A DNA stretch of 64,000 nt from Taxawa tesnikishii (nom. ined.) (Eukaryota; Ascomycota; Dothideomycetes; Dothideales): contig JAPDRO010000002.1 in assembly GCA_030247885.1 (NCBI GenBank), positions 1,612,001 through 1,676,000 on the forward strand, given 5' to 3'. Positions 34,525-46,295 of this stretch are shown one piece after another; the first letter of the stretch is position 1; each line of letters starts with the position of its first letter. The notes beneath the pieces were generated by a model. That model was not told where the DNA came from. It worked only from the letters and a program-made list of their open reading frames with translations, and did no database searches. The translations under genes were made by a program, and so were the position numbers.

Positions 34525-34984
34525 GCTGACCGACGCTTCCACTAGCCCGTCTGGCGGATAATGGAAGCCAGTATTATAGGTGTTAGCCGATAGTCATGAT
34601 ATAGTGGAGACCGGCACGACAACAACCCGTTTGCAATACGATTTTCCAAAGACGGGAACAGATGGGAAAGACGTTAGTAAGGAAGAGCAGTATAGAGTTG
34701 AAGGTGCAAGACTTCAGGAGGTTGGGGGCTGGGGCTGTGCAACTATGACCCGTACTCGCACATATTCAGGCATCTGCGCATCCAAACTCGGAACCCCTCA
34801 GCTACGGCGTCACGCCAAGAACGTGGCGGAGGGTGATAGCGTAGCACTCATTCTGCGAAGAACCTCCACTCTTCGTCCCTGAAAATTCGCTCTCACAGCA
34901 TTTCTTCGAAGGCAAAGAAGCAGACGTGGGAGCGCATCGGGAAAAAACGATCTGGGGTAAAGCCATAGGCGGGTAGGCTGAGGG
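34525..34984. promoter_or_regulatory. Divergent intergenic region
   Basis: About 460 bp between two outward-facing starts with no convincing frame. It is probably a bidirectional promoter region. Confidence 0.35.
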
Positions 34985-35950
34985 ATGACAAGCGTGCGCC
35001 ATCGGAACGGCTATCCAGCGGTGGCAGAGTGGATTGCGCGAGATCCCGACAGCGAGACATACATCTTCCGCAAATTCGATGAGCTCAGCGCTCGGAACCT
35101 GCTGCATCTCCAAAGCCAAGTGATAAGTTTAGAAAGCAGATTGAAAAGGCTCAATGAGGTATGGCAAGCCGATGATGGGCTGAGATCGTCACTCGTGAGC
35201 TGGGACGTCTTGGAAGCGAAAGCGGATCAAGGAAATGCGGCAGAAAAGGGGAGAATGGAGTTGGTGGAAAAGATACAGGAAAAACTGAAGGAATACCGTA
35301 CGTCACCTGTTTGTACTCGAGTGAGCGGCGTAGGGTTGCTGACGGTATTCAGATGAAGCCCTGCTGCGACAGGCTCAGTTAGCAGCTTTGGACCGGCCGA
35401 ATCCTCGTGTCCTGAGCGCCTTCCGGAACTGGTTTAAGGGGGTGCTGCCCACAAGGACACGCCGTATCGCGTCCTCGCCGGCAGTGCGCAGTATATGCTA
35501 GAGGATGAAGACGGCCTTCCCCGGGAAGACCTGGCAGCGCTTCGTACTCTGCCGGACCAAGACCTTCTCTCCAGGTGGCTCCGCAAGTACTGGCCAGTGA
35601 GGACTCAACCTAGTCCAGATCCACGAGAGAACGTCAGGTACTTCCGGGATCGATACGTCCGCCGAACAGTCACAGTTTTGAATGTCCTCGCAGCGGCTGT
35701 CGTGCTGGTGGGTCCCATTGTAGGATTGTACTTCGAGACTCGACCGGCAGCACGTCTCGGGATGATTGGAGGGTTTACCGTGCTTTTCACGAGCAGCGTT
35801 TGGCTCCTGACGAACGCAAGGAGAGCTGAATTGTTCGCCGCAACAGCAACGTATGCCGCCGTGCTTGTGGTGTTCGTGAGCGGAGATTTGGGGCAAACGA
35901 ATCACCCACCGTCAGCAAATCCATCCGGCCTGGCAGCAGAAAATCCTTGA
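34985..35950 (+). CDS. DUF6594 family membrane protein
   Basis: Fungal protein of unknown function with the typical DUF6594 layout. Exons 34985-35297 and 35353-35950 give about 303 aa. The start is followed by GYPAVAEWIARDPDSETYIF and RKFDELSARNLLHLQSQVIS, the hallmark of the family, then a coiled-coil-like stretch, EALLRQAQLAALDRPNP, and three C-terminal membrane segments (VLNVLAAAVVLVGPIVGLYF, LGMIGGFTVLFTSSVWLL, LFAATATYAAVLVVFVSG). The frame must shift by one base between FRNWFK and DTPYRVLAGSAQYMLEDEDG; the likely site is the run of five G at 35439-35443, one base short. Confidence 0.8.
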
Positions 35951-36510
35951 GAAGCTGTATCGCTTGAGCAGCCCGCCAAGGAAAGACACCAAATTCGGGA
36001 AAAAGAACTGCATCGTGACATTCACGCGTTAGCGGTCCCAATGCTCGCTCTACAGTCCAACTCGGCGCAGAGCCCGGCGCTCGGATGGAAACCAACAGTA
36101 TTACCGATGTGCTTCGCAAACAAGGTCAGCCCCTTACACGGACAGTGCGGACCAAAAGGACAGGCCGGCGATTGATATCGGGTAGCCAAAAGATGTTTTG
36201 CAAGGTCGTCATCAAAGGAAGGTGCGAAATTTCAGTGCTCAGTACCGAACGCACGGTCACGACGCGACCATTATACTACTCCACTCATCTCGCACGTGGA
36301 GGCAACAGTGGAAGCTCTAGAAAAATACGCGATAAAGCGCTGCATCCAACCGGGTATAGAGATAAAAATACACGCCAGCAGAAAAACCAACAAGTACTGA
36401 GAACCCATACGAGATCCTTCTTATTTTTTACAACAGACGGACCAGCCGCAGCACCTCGACCACTACCCCGGCCCACTCAGGCTTCAGCCGTACTGCAGCA
36501 CCAGTATGCG
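35951..36510. other. Convergent intergenic region
   Basis: About 560 bp between two gene ends. Frames here are short and overlapping, with nothing recognised. Confidence 0.4.
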
Positions 36511-38532
36511 TCACTTCCGGCGTCCCCGTAGCTGTGAAAACGCCCACGGGGGCACGGTCGTCGTGGTGCTTGCCGTGCTTGACGATGACATGGTTCTTGC
36601 CGGGGTCGGCGTGGCCGAATACCAAATGCCCGCGCTGACCATACCAGAACCCGCTTCGATGGAGCTGATGTCGTCGTCACTGCAAGTGTCCTCCAGAGCG
36701 CGGATCCAGCACGTCGGGCTGGGCTGCTTGGACGGCGCGACGTTGGTGTGTGTGGCATTCTTTGGTCCTGTTGAGGAGAAATTGGACAGGTTGATCGCCT
36801 CGCCGGTGCTGAGGTCGGTGCCTTGAATGACGCGCGCGAAGACGGTGAAAGCGGTTTCGGGTTGGAAATAGGGAACGAAGTGACCTGCATCGTAGATGCG
36901 GCTGAAGGAGAGGTTGCCGAATTGACGAACGGCGCCGCCGACATAGGTTGAGTTGACTACGATGTCGGCGTAGCCGGCGGATGCCCACCCTGAGCCGTAG
37001 GAGACGGCAGAGGAGGTTGGTGAGGATGAGATGGTGGCGTTAGGGAGCGCGTTGGCTAAGGCGAAAGAGACGGCTTCGCCACCTAGCCAGTTGCAGATGT
37101 AGTCGGCATCGCCATATATTAGGGCGATACGGACGCCGGATTGGAGCAGGCTGGCAAGTGCAGGGATCTCACCACGGACTTCGTCTCCGGCTGTGAACAA
37201 TATTAGTACGCCGTACAGAATTCTGTTCCTAGAGGCACAACCCACTGTCAATGAACGCGCTTTGGACAACCGCATTCGAGTCCGTGTAGTTGACCTTTGC
37301 GCCAATTGCGGCCATGACGTTGGCTTGATTAAGAAACTCCTGGTGAGAGGCTCCCGGGTCCGGTGAAGGATCCTTGACCCTGATATCGTATACGCTGTAG
37401 TTAGCAGCGGCATATGGTTCCATAAGGCTGGTACACGCTCTCAGTGCAGACTGGCACAGACTATTCGTAGAGTCGACATCACCCTCGCCCTCTGGATCAG
37501 TGACGTTGACAGCAGTTCGACATGCGAGTGTCAACTGTTCACATCCCTGAGAGCCACTGTACGAGCTGATGCCATTGAGTTGGTCAGTCTGAGATATTAC
37601 CTGAATGCCGTAGGTGTTGTTGAACGCATAGTAGGGATAAGTCTCGGCTTGGATTAGCTCATCCACTAGGCCGTTGACGATGCCGAGGGACTCCAGCTGT
37701 ATCTCAAGCGTGGTGTTCCGAGATAGACTGCCGTTGCTGCGGCGCAGGTTTTGCTCCTGGAAGTACTCCGCGAAAACCGGCCCGTACCTGCCACCGTAGC
37801 TCTCGGCGAACAGATTGACGCCTGTGGCATTGACGGCGGTGCTGTCAGGCCTGGTGCCAGGATTGTATTGCGGAAAGGCAGAAAGAAAGCTTTGAAGAAA
37901 GTGCCATGCGGCCCGCGCTGCGATCTGTGTCGTGTTCGTCGTGCCCCATGTATTTCCAGAGGCAAACGTGCCGTTGCGCCAAAGGTACGATGCGTTGTGC
38001 AATGCGTCCGGGACGGGCGAGGGGGATAGAAAACGGTGTTGTTGGCAAGATAAAAAGAACCGTTCGTAAGGGTATCGTAGGAAAAGCCAACCTGAGCGGG
38101 CTGGTCGACGAAAAGAATGTTCGAAGTACGGTCCCATCCCCACGTGCGCGGTTGGGTGCGGTAGGTGCCATCGGTGCCTTGTACGACTTCACACGGTCCC
38201 ACCTCTTTGAACAGGCCTATCATGCTGCTGCTGCCAGGACCTCCATTGAGCCATATTGTCAGCGGGGCAGTCTCCGGGCTGACACGAGACTCGAAGAACC
38301 AAAAGAAGGTGTTGATGCTGTAGTTTTGCTGGATTACGGGTCCAAGGGTGCTTGGAGGAAGAGTGATGTAGCCGGAGTACTGTTTCTGGGTCGAGAAGAT
38401 AGTGGCGCAAGTGGAAGAGTTGGGCGACTCGTATGTGATGGTGACGGAAGGGTCGACGGGGGACCTAATTTGAAACGCGACGGCGCCGAGGAGTGTTGTT
38501 GTGAGAAGAAACAACAGGCCGGCAAGGGGCAT
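36511..38532 (-). CDS. Secreted serine carboxypeptidase (peptidase family S10)
   Basis: Extracellular or vacuolar carboxypeptidase of about 655 aa. Exons are 38532-37246 and 37190-36511. The signal peptide is MPLAGLLFLLTTTLLGAVAF. Family landmarks: FFWFFESR, PLTIWLNGGPGSSSMIGLF, GPCEV, WGWDRTSNILFVDQPAQVGF, nucleophile Ser in NLFAESYGGRYGP, acid Asp in ALIYGDADYICNWLGGEA, and catalytic His in IYDAGHFVPYFQPETAF, so the full triad is present. Many N-glycosylation sites occur. The frame changes at the run of five G at 38021-38025 (one base short), between NNTVFYPP and SPVPDALHNASYLWRNGTF. The C terminus is Ser/Thr-rich. Confidence 0.88.
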
Positions 38533-39254
38533 CTTCAACGGGCGCCGCGGGGTGTTTGGGCGACGGACTACCAATGTAGCATGGGAAAAAGTTGAAGAGG
38601 AAGCGAAGGAGAGGCGGAGGGGAGAAGGAGGACGACTAACCATTCTCCATGGTAATATGAGGGAAGTCGAGGCTGCCAAACAGGAGGAACATGGAAGACA
38701 GAAGGAGTGAGGCAGAGCAATCCATGTCGCTTGGCGGCTTCTCCCAAATTGCGCGTCGCGGTCCAACCCCGAGGGCACAAGTCATGGTTCGGCACGCGGC
38801 ATGCGGCATGCGGCATTGTTTGCCAAAGCGTCGCAAACATGAACATACAAGGTATCGGACGGTCACGACTTCTGTTTATCAAAGTGGCATTCTGCTCTGT
38901 TCCTTGGATGTATGCTGAGTTGCTATAGTGGCGGGACTGACTTCTCACTGGCACGCATGCGCTACTCTGTACCCTGACCCTGACCCTGACCCTGACCCTG
39001 ACCATGACCCTGACCGTGTTGTTGCGCGTTTAGTTTCGGCCAGCTCTGGCAGCTCGACTGACGCAGACAAGCTTTTCGGAGGCTGAGCTATCATTGCATT
39101 CCGCGCATCGAGCGGGGCCAATTGCTCCACATGGCGCGCCTACCGAGAACGCCAGAACGGGCGCCAGAGTGCCAAGCAGGGACGATAAGCAGGGCACTGA
39201 AGGCAAAGAAACGGAAGCATCATCAATCGAGACATCCGAAGCTCCCGTTGCCCG
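38533..39254. other. Intergenic region containing a TGACCC repeat
   Basis: About 720 bp upstream of the carboxypeptidase and downstream of the MFS carrier gene. Apart from the hexanucleotide repeat no gene is supported. Confidence 0.4.
38971..39016. repeat. Hexanucleotide repeat (CCCTGA)n
   Basis: About seven tandem copies of CCCTGA, one with a substitution. The unit differs by one base from the usual fungal telomere unit CCCTAA, but no true telomere unit is present. Confidence 0.8.
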
Positions 39255-40875
39255 TTACGCGGTAAACCTCCATCGGCTGTCCTCGTCTCCCTTCCACTCT
39301 CCATCGTCAACCTCTCCTCCGTTCGCAGCAGCAGCAGCATCTCTCTGCTTGTTGATCCTGGTTAACGTCACCCATAACGCTCCCACGACAACAACGTTCG
39401 CTACGAGATAACCCAGTGCAAACGAGTGTCCTAGAATGTATCTCGGTCCGTCCGTAGACCTGTACAGCTGCGTACCAAGCACAGCACCCAGGTTGCCGAT
39501 AGTGATCTGCATGGCATTCGCCGTTGCTCTCTTCGTCTGTCCACTAACATTCATGGCTGGCCAACTAAGGCCGAGAGCCACGCTGGGATAGATGCCTGCA
39601 GCAGCGAAGAACGTGCCCAGGTATGAGACACCAGGGCGATGCGTGGGATGAGTATTGGATAGGAGGATGATATATCCGATGATGGCGACGGTCGAGGACC
39701 CCATGATGAAAATAGCGCGGCGCTGGTAGCGCTCCGACACGATGGCGAAGATGACAGTGAGGATAGTCGCGAGCGCGTAAGGCGGAATGGTAAGCAACTG
39801 GGCAATGGCGGCTTTGTATCCCAACGCTGCGATAATCGACGGCTTGTGCAAACTCAGTTTCCCTGTTCATCATTCGTTTGGGTTTGGTGCCTTACCAAGA
39901 AGAGAGACAGCGTGTACAACGGCAAGCTCAAGGTGTGGAACACCAAGCCATAGAGCCAGCATTTCGGATCCTTCAACGCCTGAGAGACTTCGCCCCATGT
40001 GAACGCCTCAATCTGTGTGGCATCGCTGTCTGCCTTCAGTCTGGCGTGCAGGAAGGCTCTTTCGTCTTCTGTCAGGAACTTCGACTTATCCGGCCAGTCC
40101 GAGATAAACCAGTAACCAGCCGCCGCCACCACACACGTGAGAATACCTTCCTAAGTGGCAGTCAGCAAGCGTGTACCCCAAACCACTCACACAGTTGCGT
40201 GACATACAATTATGAAAATCCAGTTCCAACCAGCCAGGCCGGCAACCCCTCTCATAAAACCAATACCCTGCGAAGTGTCAATAGCTGTGCGTGCGTTGGT
40301 TTGATGTAGCGTACGTATGCCAGGATACCACCAAAAGCGCCCGCCAAGGACGCGGCAGAGAAGAACAATGCGATGCGGTACTGGCGCTCGTTCCGTTTGT
40401 ACCACATGGACAGGTAGAAGACCACACCAGGAAACAAACCTCCTTCGGTCAACCCAAGGAAGAACCGGACGACGAAGAAGCCAGCCATGTTGACTACTAT
40501 GCCTTGCAAAGTCGCTACGATACCCCAAACCAGCGTGATCGAAGGCAGCCACAACTTCGGACCGACGCGCTTGAGGATCACGTTCCAAACAACCTCGAAC
40601 AGGATGTAACCGATGAAGAAGATGGTGAGGCCGGTGAGGTACTGGTTGCCTGTCATGTGAAGATCTGCGGTAAGACCTTCGAGACGGGCGTTTGCGACAT
40701 TGCTGCGGTCGAGGAATGAGAGCAGGTAGAGGATGGACACGCCGGGCAGGAGCTTCCAGTCTATTTTCCTGATCAGGGCTCTTTCATTAACGCCGTAGTC
40801 TTCTGCGTCGAGGGAGGAGGTGGAGGGCGGCGTGACGCCTCCGTAGTTCTTCTCTTCCAGCCTCTCTTGAGTCAT
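39255..40875 (-). CDS. MFS transporter, allantoate/nicotinate (DAL5-type anion:cation symporter) family
   Basis: Plasma-membrane carrier with 12 predicted helices, of the fungal DAL5/TNA1/vitamin H group; the substrate is probably a small carboxylate or vitamin. Exons 40875-40315, 40267-40208, 40150-39896 and 39842-39255 give 487 aa in one frame. Typical signatures are KIDWKLLPGVSILYLLSFLD followed by RSNVANARLEGL, GYILFEVVWNVILKRVGPKL, VVRFFLGLTEGGLFPGVVFY with LSMWYKRNERQYRIALFFSA, GWNWIFIIEGILT and FLTEDERAFLHARLKADSD. Exon 2 is only 60 bp. Confidence 0.87.
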
Positions 40876-41739
40876 ATTGCATGGATGGAGCGAGCACGCT
40901 GTGTCAGTACGCTCAGAATCCGACGAAGAGAAGCCAAAGAGGCAAGTTAGGGAGGAGAGCTGGCATCGGTCGTGATTGGAACATGATGTTTAAATCTCAT
41001 CTGTCACTTCCGTCAACAGATGCCGCAATCTGACGTCTTCAGAGAGATGAAGCACATGGCTGAAGACCGAGCAATCTCGGCGGTGCATGGCGGCTGCACG
41101 ATGCGGTTTGCATCGTGTCTTTTCCAGCTCATTGGCCAATGTACCTGCGACTTTGGGTAAAGCTTACACCCATATGCGCGTGTTGACTGCTTCGTCTTTT
41201 GGAGATGAAATTGCGTGATTGAGATGATCTGCCGGGGATAAGTTCACGTGATCTCACGAGCGAACCATCTCAATTAGCGCGATTCGAAACAACGTCTTGT
41301 CCAGTGGTCTCTTCTTGAGGAAGAAACGAAAACTAACCATTACATTCAAACACCAGACCAGCATTACCTGTAGATGCTGAAACAACGGACGTCAGCCGAA
41401 TATGGAAACTGTTACGACCAATGGCCTTGAAGACATTGCGTTTCTACTAAACTGATAGAAGTCATCATGCGGTTGTATAGAAGACTGTAGACACGAGGAA
41501 TGGTAATTGCCAGAACGGACTTATAGGGTCTCCGAAGCTTCCATTCGATGGCTTTCTCGACGACCTCAAAGCCCAAGCATTGCGGATCAGGTGCAGTCGT
41601 AGACAGGCCCCTCTTAGTTTTCTAGCTCTAGATGAGATACCGGAGACAATGTCCACCGTGGCCGAAGAACGCTTTCCCCGTATGGCTCGAAAAGTTGTAG
41701 CATGGAGAAAGCATGGCGTATCGATTGTGATCTGTACGT
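40876..41739. other. Intergenic region, no gene seen
   Basis: About 860 bp with the MFS promoter and the 3' UTR of NDUFA1. A 63-codon minus frame (41656-41465) is not supported by splice logic. Confidence 0.4.
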
Positions 41740-42242
41740 TTACATGAATCCCCTCTCGACCTGTATAGTTGTGAACTCAATCCCAGTATATGCGATATCC
41801 TCGGGGAATCGTGACTTACCCTCCATCCGTTGCTCAACTCGAACCCAGCCGGCGCAAGTACCCTATCAGTCTGCCCTCTGAGGAAGCCTGTGAGGCGTCG
41901 GTCGCGGTCCATCACTGCAAAACACGCACATGTTAGCCTGTATTGTAACCTCGCATCTTCCATGTGGTTCCTGGGGTCCGCTGGCCAGAATAGTCCCATG
42001 CCCTTCCCTCAAATAGGTATTATAAGCCGTACTTTGCCTGTCCCACGCATCGATCGAGTGCCGCGCCCTCTTGCCACCGTTTTGCATGTGTCTGATCTTC
42101 GAAAGCGCCGCTCCAGTGAAGCCAAACATCTGAGAGGATTCGTTAGCGTTTGGGTAGGGGGTTACTGCTGGTGGTGGTGGTGGTAATCGCATACGCCAAG
42201 CATGATGCCGTAGGGAATCAGGGCCTCGAATGGAACACCCAT
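41740..42242 (-). CDS. NDUFA1: NADH:ubiquinone oxidoreductase (complex I) subunit NDUFA1/MWFE
   Basis: Small membrane subunit of mitochondrial respiratory complex I. Four small exons (42242-42195, 42129-42033, 41914-41820, 41760-41740) give 86 aa, the usual family length. The product starts MGVPFEALIPYGIMLGMFGF, has one membrane segment, then GKRARHSIDAWDRQMMDRDR and RLTGFLRGQTDRVLAPAGFE, and ends NGWRVERGFM. The last exon encodes only seven codons, and the gene is invisible to single-frame ORF scans. All splice sites are GT-AG. Confidence 0.9.
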
Positions 42243-42931
42243 TGTGGCGGTTATAGAGCTGCTGAGGTGTGAGGGGTGGTACGGTCGCCCTTGCAGCTGC
42301 AAATGGTGTGCAATCGCGTGGATGGCACTTCTCTTGTAACTCGAAGCTGCTGTCGTCGTTCCTTGTCTCGCGAAGCACAGACCTAATCAGATCAGTCTTG
42401 GCGCTTGAAGCGGCTGATCTCCAACCTCCGCCTACACTGTAGGCTGGGGTAGCACTCTAGGCCTTCAAGCAACGATAACAATTCACCAAAACCTTGAGAC
42501 GATCAAAGAAGCAGCTTGTCTGTGTCGCATAGCCACTGGCTTCGGAAATAATCGCGTGCGATCTACGTTCCGGATCTGGAAGACCACTGGTTTGACGGAC
42601 TCTCGGACCGCACAGCTCCTGACTTTACAGACACGTCGACGACACGCCGCGAAAGCGCGTTTACGACCGTGTCATCACGTCCTGATTGCGCACCATCGCC
42701 AACCGGATCCAAGGACTCAACAACATCGCGCGCGTTGCTGTCGTTTACGAGAGCCCAAGTACCGCGACGTGCACCTTGCAAATAGCTCACACTCCGCCTG
42801 CAACCCCTACAGACACATCGTTTGAAAGCACACGGATGAGTTTGGCTGGCTTGAAAACACAGAAGAGCGCCCGCGGAGGCCGCTGTTGAGGGACGGAGAC
42901 GTGTAGCGTTTAGGCAACTCCTTCCTCCACA
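42243..42931. promoter_or_regulatory. Divergent region between NDUFA1 and the MYST acetyltransferase
   Basis: About 690 bp separate two outward-facing starts. Frames in both directions overlap and have no recognisable product. Confidence 0.4.
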
Positions 42932-45900
42932 ATGGCTCCACGGCACAACAACGACGACGATGATATGCATAGTAGCGACATCGACGCAGAAGGAGAAGAG
43001 GATTACGATTTGAAGGATCAGGATGTGGATAAAGGCAACGAAAGTCCCTTTGGAGGAGATTCAGACATGGACGCAGAAGGCGAAGAGATTGATGAGGACG
43101 AAGATGATGACGAGGTCGTCGGTCCTGTAAAGCGCGCAACGAGGCGTAGCACATCGCGGCGAAAAAGATGACGAAGAATCTGTATCTGACAGGTCTAGGA
43201 GCGACGCTGGTTCAGACTCTGATTCGAGCGAATCCGCCGAGAACGAATGGGACGCCGCAAGCGATGCTGCAGAAGAAGCAGAAGAGGCAGAGGTTAACGC
43301 GGACCAGAATCGTTGCCAGTGAGTTTGCAGCGGCGCGCAGGATGCTCAGGACCGAGCTTACAGTGCTTGGCAGGTATTGTGGAGAAGACGAAGAACACGA
43401 CCCGAGCGACGAATTCGAGGAATATCTGTCTTGCGCAGTTTGCGGTGACCATGGTAAGTTCTTCCGGAAACATCACAAATGACGAACATGAAGTTTCAAG
43501 GGTCCCGGCTGATTTACGTTCCTGCAGCTCACAAGCAATGCGCCAGAAACGCTAGTGCGCTTAGCCCGGAAGAGGGTAAGATAGAATCGCTTCCAACCCC
43601 ACACCAACTCGCATGCCTGTAGCTGACTTGCAAAAGATACTGCCCATTGGCGCTGCAGTCAGTGTGTGGAGAATGGACTCGAGGAAGACAAACCGCAGGA
43701 TGAGCCGACTTCGACGTCCCGGCGGCGATCGTCAGTGCCCAAACTCACCCGAGACTTGCTTCCACAAGCTCGAGGCGGCATCAAACCTGACTCACATTCA
43801 GTCTTCAGCAAGCTTATCCTCGACGACGATCCGATGGACGGCTCGCGGTCGTTGCGCAAGCGAAGGTCTCCGGAGGGAGACGAGGAGCTACCCGCTGCAG
43901 CAATACGGAAGCGAAGAAGGGTATCGGCTACTTCTGACCCTGATACGGTCGTCAATGTTGCCATTAGAGGCGAGGGCACGAATCTTGACGGTGCGCTCTC
44001 TGGAGACGACCTAACCAACGAAGACAAGTCTTCGCCTAGGCTCCGTTCGCGTCCAAGGAGAGCGGTGAAGTCGCAGCATGGACTCGCTAGGATTGTCTCG
44101 AGACACGATGATGATCCAAAAGCCTGATCATCGGTATACCTGCGAGCGCTGCCAGCCTTGATACCATCGAGCGCAATGCCCAGAAGAAGCAAAGACGCCG
44201 TGAGCGCGATCGCGAACGACGAGCACGGAACAACCGGGCGATAAGCATGGTAGAGGAGGAGCCTCCATCCCACTATCCAGCCATTGCAACAACCATGTAC
44301 ACAAATCCCTTTTATGCCTTCCCCGACCGAGAGACGGACGAGCTGAAAGGCAAACCATACGGTGGGATCCTCACAGAGGCCGAGGCTGACACATCACGCA
44401 CCTACCCGCAAGAGGCCGACCGAGAAATCTTCGAATCAGCCAGACGGAAAGCAGAAGAGGAATGGAGGAAGAAGACTGAGGCATCGAACGCCGAGACCCC
44501 CGCCAAACCAAAGGCCTCCGGTCCGCCCAGCAAGATCAAATGCATCAACTTTGGTGGTTACGAGATTGACACATGGCATGCTGCGCCCTACCCGGAAGAG
44601 TACAGTCGCAACAAACTTCTCTACATCTGTGAATTCTGTCTCAAGTACATGAATTCTGATTTTGTAGCATGGCGACACAAGGTACGTTAAACGCTGGATG
44701 ACAGGCGCTGCACAGGCTGACTTTCCTTCAGCTCAAATGTCCGGCGAAACATCCTCCTGGCGATGAGATCTACCGTAGCACCATTACTCCCCTGGAACCG
44801 ACATTACAACAACTCTTTCTTTCTTTGAGGTAGACGGGCGTCGCAATCCACTGTACTGCCAAAACCTCTGCCTCCTTGCAAAGCTCTTCCTAGGATCCAA
44901 GACCCTATACTACGACGTGGAACCTTTCCTTTTCTATGTCATGACCGAGAACGATGTCAACGGCTGTCACTTCGTTGGTTACTTCTCTAAGGAGAAAAGA
45001 AGCCTTGGCGCAATGCCCGGCCCCGAGCCGCACTCGTCGTTCGATGATTCCAGCCAAACCCAAGCTGAAGCGGGCGCTGCGAACGGAACACAAGCAAACA
45101 AAGATCCGGCCCTTAGTAACCCTGGCAACAACGTATCGTGCATTCTGGTCCTTCCGGTGCACATGCGCCGTGGCTTCGGAAAAGTGCTCATCGAGTTCTC
45201 GTATCTGCTTACACGTGTCGAAGGACGTACCGGGTCGCCTGAGAAGCCTCTTTCCGATATGGGTCTGGTATCATATCGATCATATTGGCGCTTGGTCATC
45301 TGCAAATTGCTGCTGCGGTACAAGGAGATCGCGAGCACGTCTACCGTCAGGCCACCTTCCGTCACGAGCATAGCCAAGGAGACTGGCATGACGCCGGACG
45401 ACATCATCTCAACCTTGGAAGCGCTTCGGTTCCTCGTCCGCGACCCAGTCACAAAGACTTACGCACTCCGTCTGGACTTCGAGTATATGCAGGAATATGT
45501 TGAAAAAGCGGAGAAGAAAGCAACCATCACCATCGACCCTGACAAGCTCATTTGGACGCCATATGTTATGGGGCGACCTACGAGTCTGTTCCCTCTAGGG
45601 AGGAGACTACCGCACCCATACAGACGAAAGCACCTCGTGAAGAAACGGAAGGTCTGCCCGTGCAACCTGAAGAAGGTGTCCAGCAAGCCGCGCTCCGAGC
45701 CAAGGCCTCCAGCTCGCAGCCCGCGCCGGTCGCCAGCCAAGACGTGCCTATCGAATCCATATCGCCAACCATGCGCAAGAAGACGCCACCACCCGCCCTC
45801 ACACTGAGCTCACAACCCTCACTCCTTCGCGACTCGCCCTCTCGCCGCTCTCCGCGTCGCCAGCCCGAGACTCCCAACGGCCTCGACAACGGCTACGAAG

Positions 45901-46295
45901 ACGGCAGTCCGAGTTCCGCTACCACATCAGTGATCCCGCCTACTCGTTTCGAGGTCTTCCCGCCCGTGCCCGGCATGACGGCGAAACGAAGACCCGGACG
46001 GCCATTCGGGAGCCGAAGCAGAAGAACAAGCAGTACGCCGTACAGACGGCCTAATGGTAGTCCAGCGACGAGACCAAGCGCGAGCGTGAGAAGAACGAGG
46101 AGCAAGCTTGATACAGTCTTCAACGGGATCGATGATGAAGAAGAAGTAGATGATGCCCTCGAACGGACGGAAACTATAGAAACAGGTGTCGAGCAAGGCG
46201 CAGAGGATGTGACGATGGAGGAGCTGGAGGTAGAGCCGGAGACGCAGGATGGAATGGTTCAAGAAGACAGTGTGCAGCTCGAGGGCGAGCTGTGA
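42932..46295 (+). CDS. MYST-family histone acetyltransferase with PHD finger (Sas3/MOZ-like)
   Basis: Nuclear lysine acetyltransferase of about 1041 aa, most like the Sas3/KAT6 branch. Exons 42932-43318, 43374-43453, 43528-43575, 43637-44681 and 44732-46295. Order: acidic N terminus; PHD-type zinc finger (about residues 126-180: [27 protein letters not shown]); basic/Ser region; MYST zinc finger [10 protein letters not shown] with [14 protein letters not shown]; catalytic core with [20 protein letters not shown], catalytic Cys in [20 protein letters not shown] (acetyl-CoA loop RRGFGK), and Glu in [18 protein letters not shown]; then an AT-hook-like [13 protein letters not shown] tail. The frame needs four one-base corrections: one less at 43162-43166, one more at 44118-44121, 44789-44792 and 45570-45573. 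With these the exons sum to 1042 codons. Such a gene is expected to be functional, so assembly error is likely. Confidence 0.88.

Noticed and set aside
37906-38595. 229-codon plus-strand frame
   Set aside because: Antisense to the carboxypeptidase N-terminal half; Arg/Gly-rich with no recognisable domain.
38971-39016. True interstitial telomere repeat
   Set aside because: The unit is CCCTGA throughout; no CCCTAA copy is present.
43162-45573. Programmed ribosomal frameshifting in the MYST gene
   Set aside because: Four shifts in both directions at unrelated short runs, plus similar breaks in nine other genes, fit run-length error much better than a programmed site.
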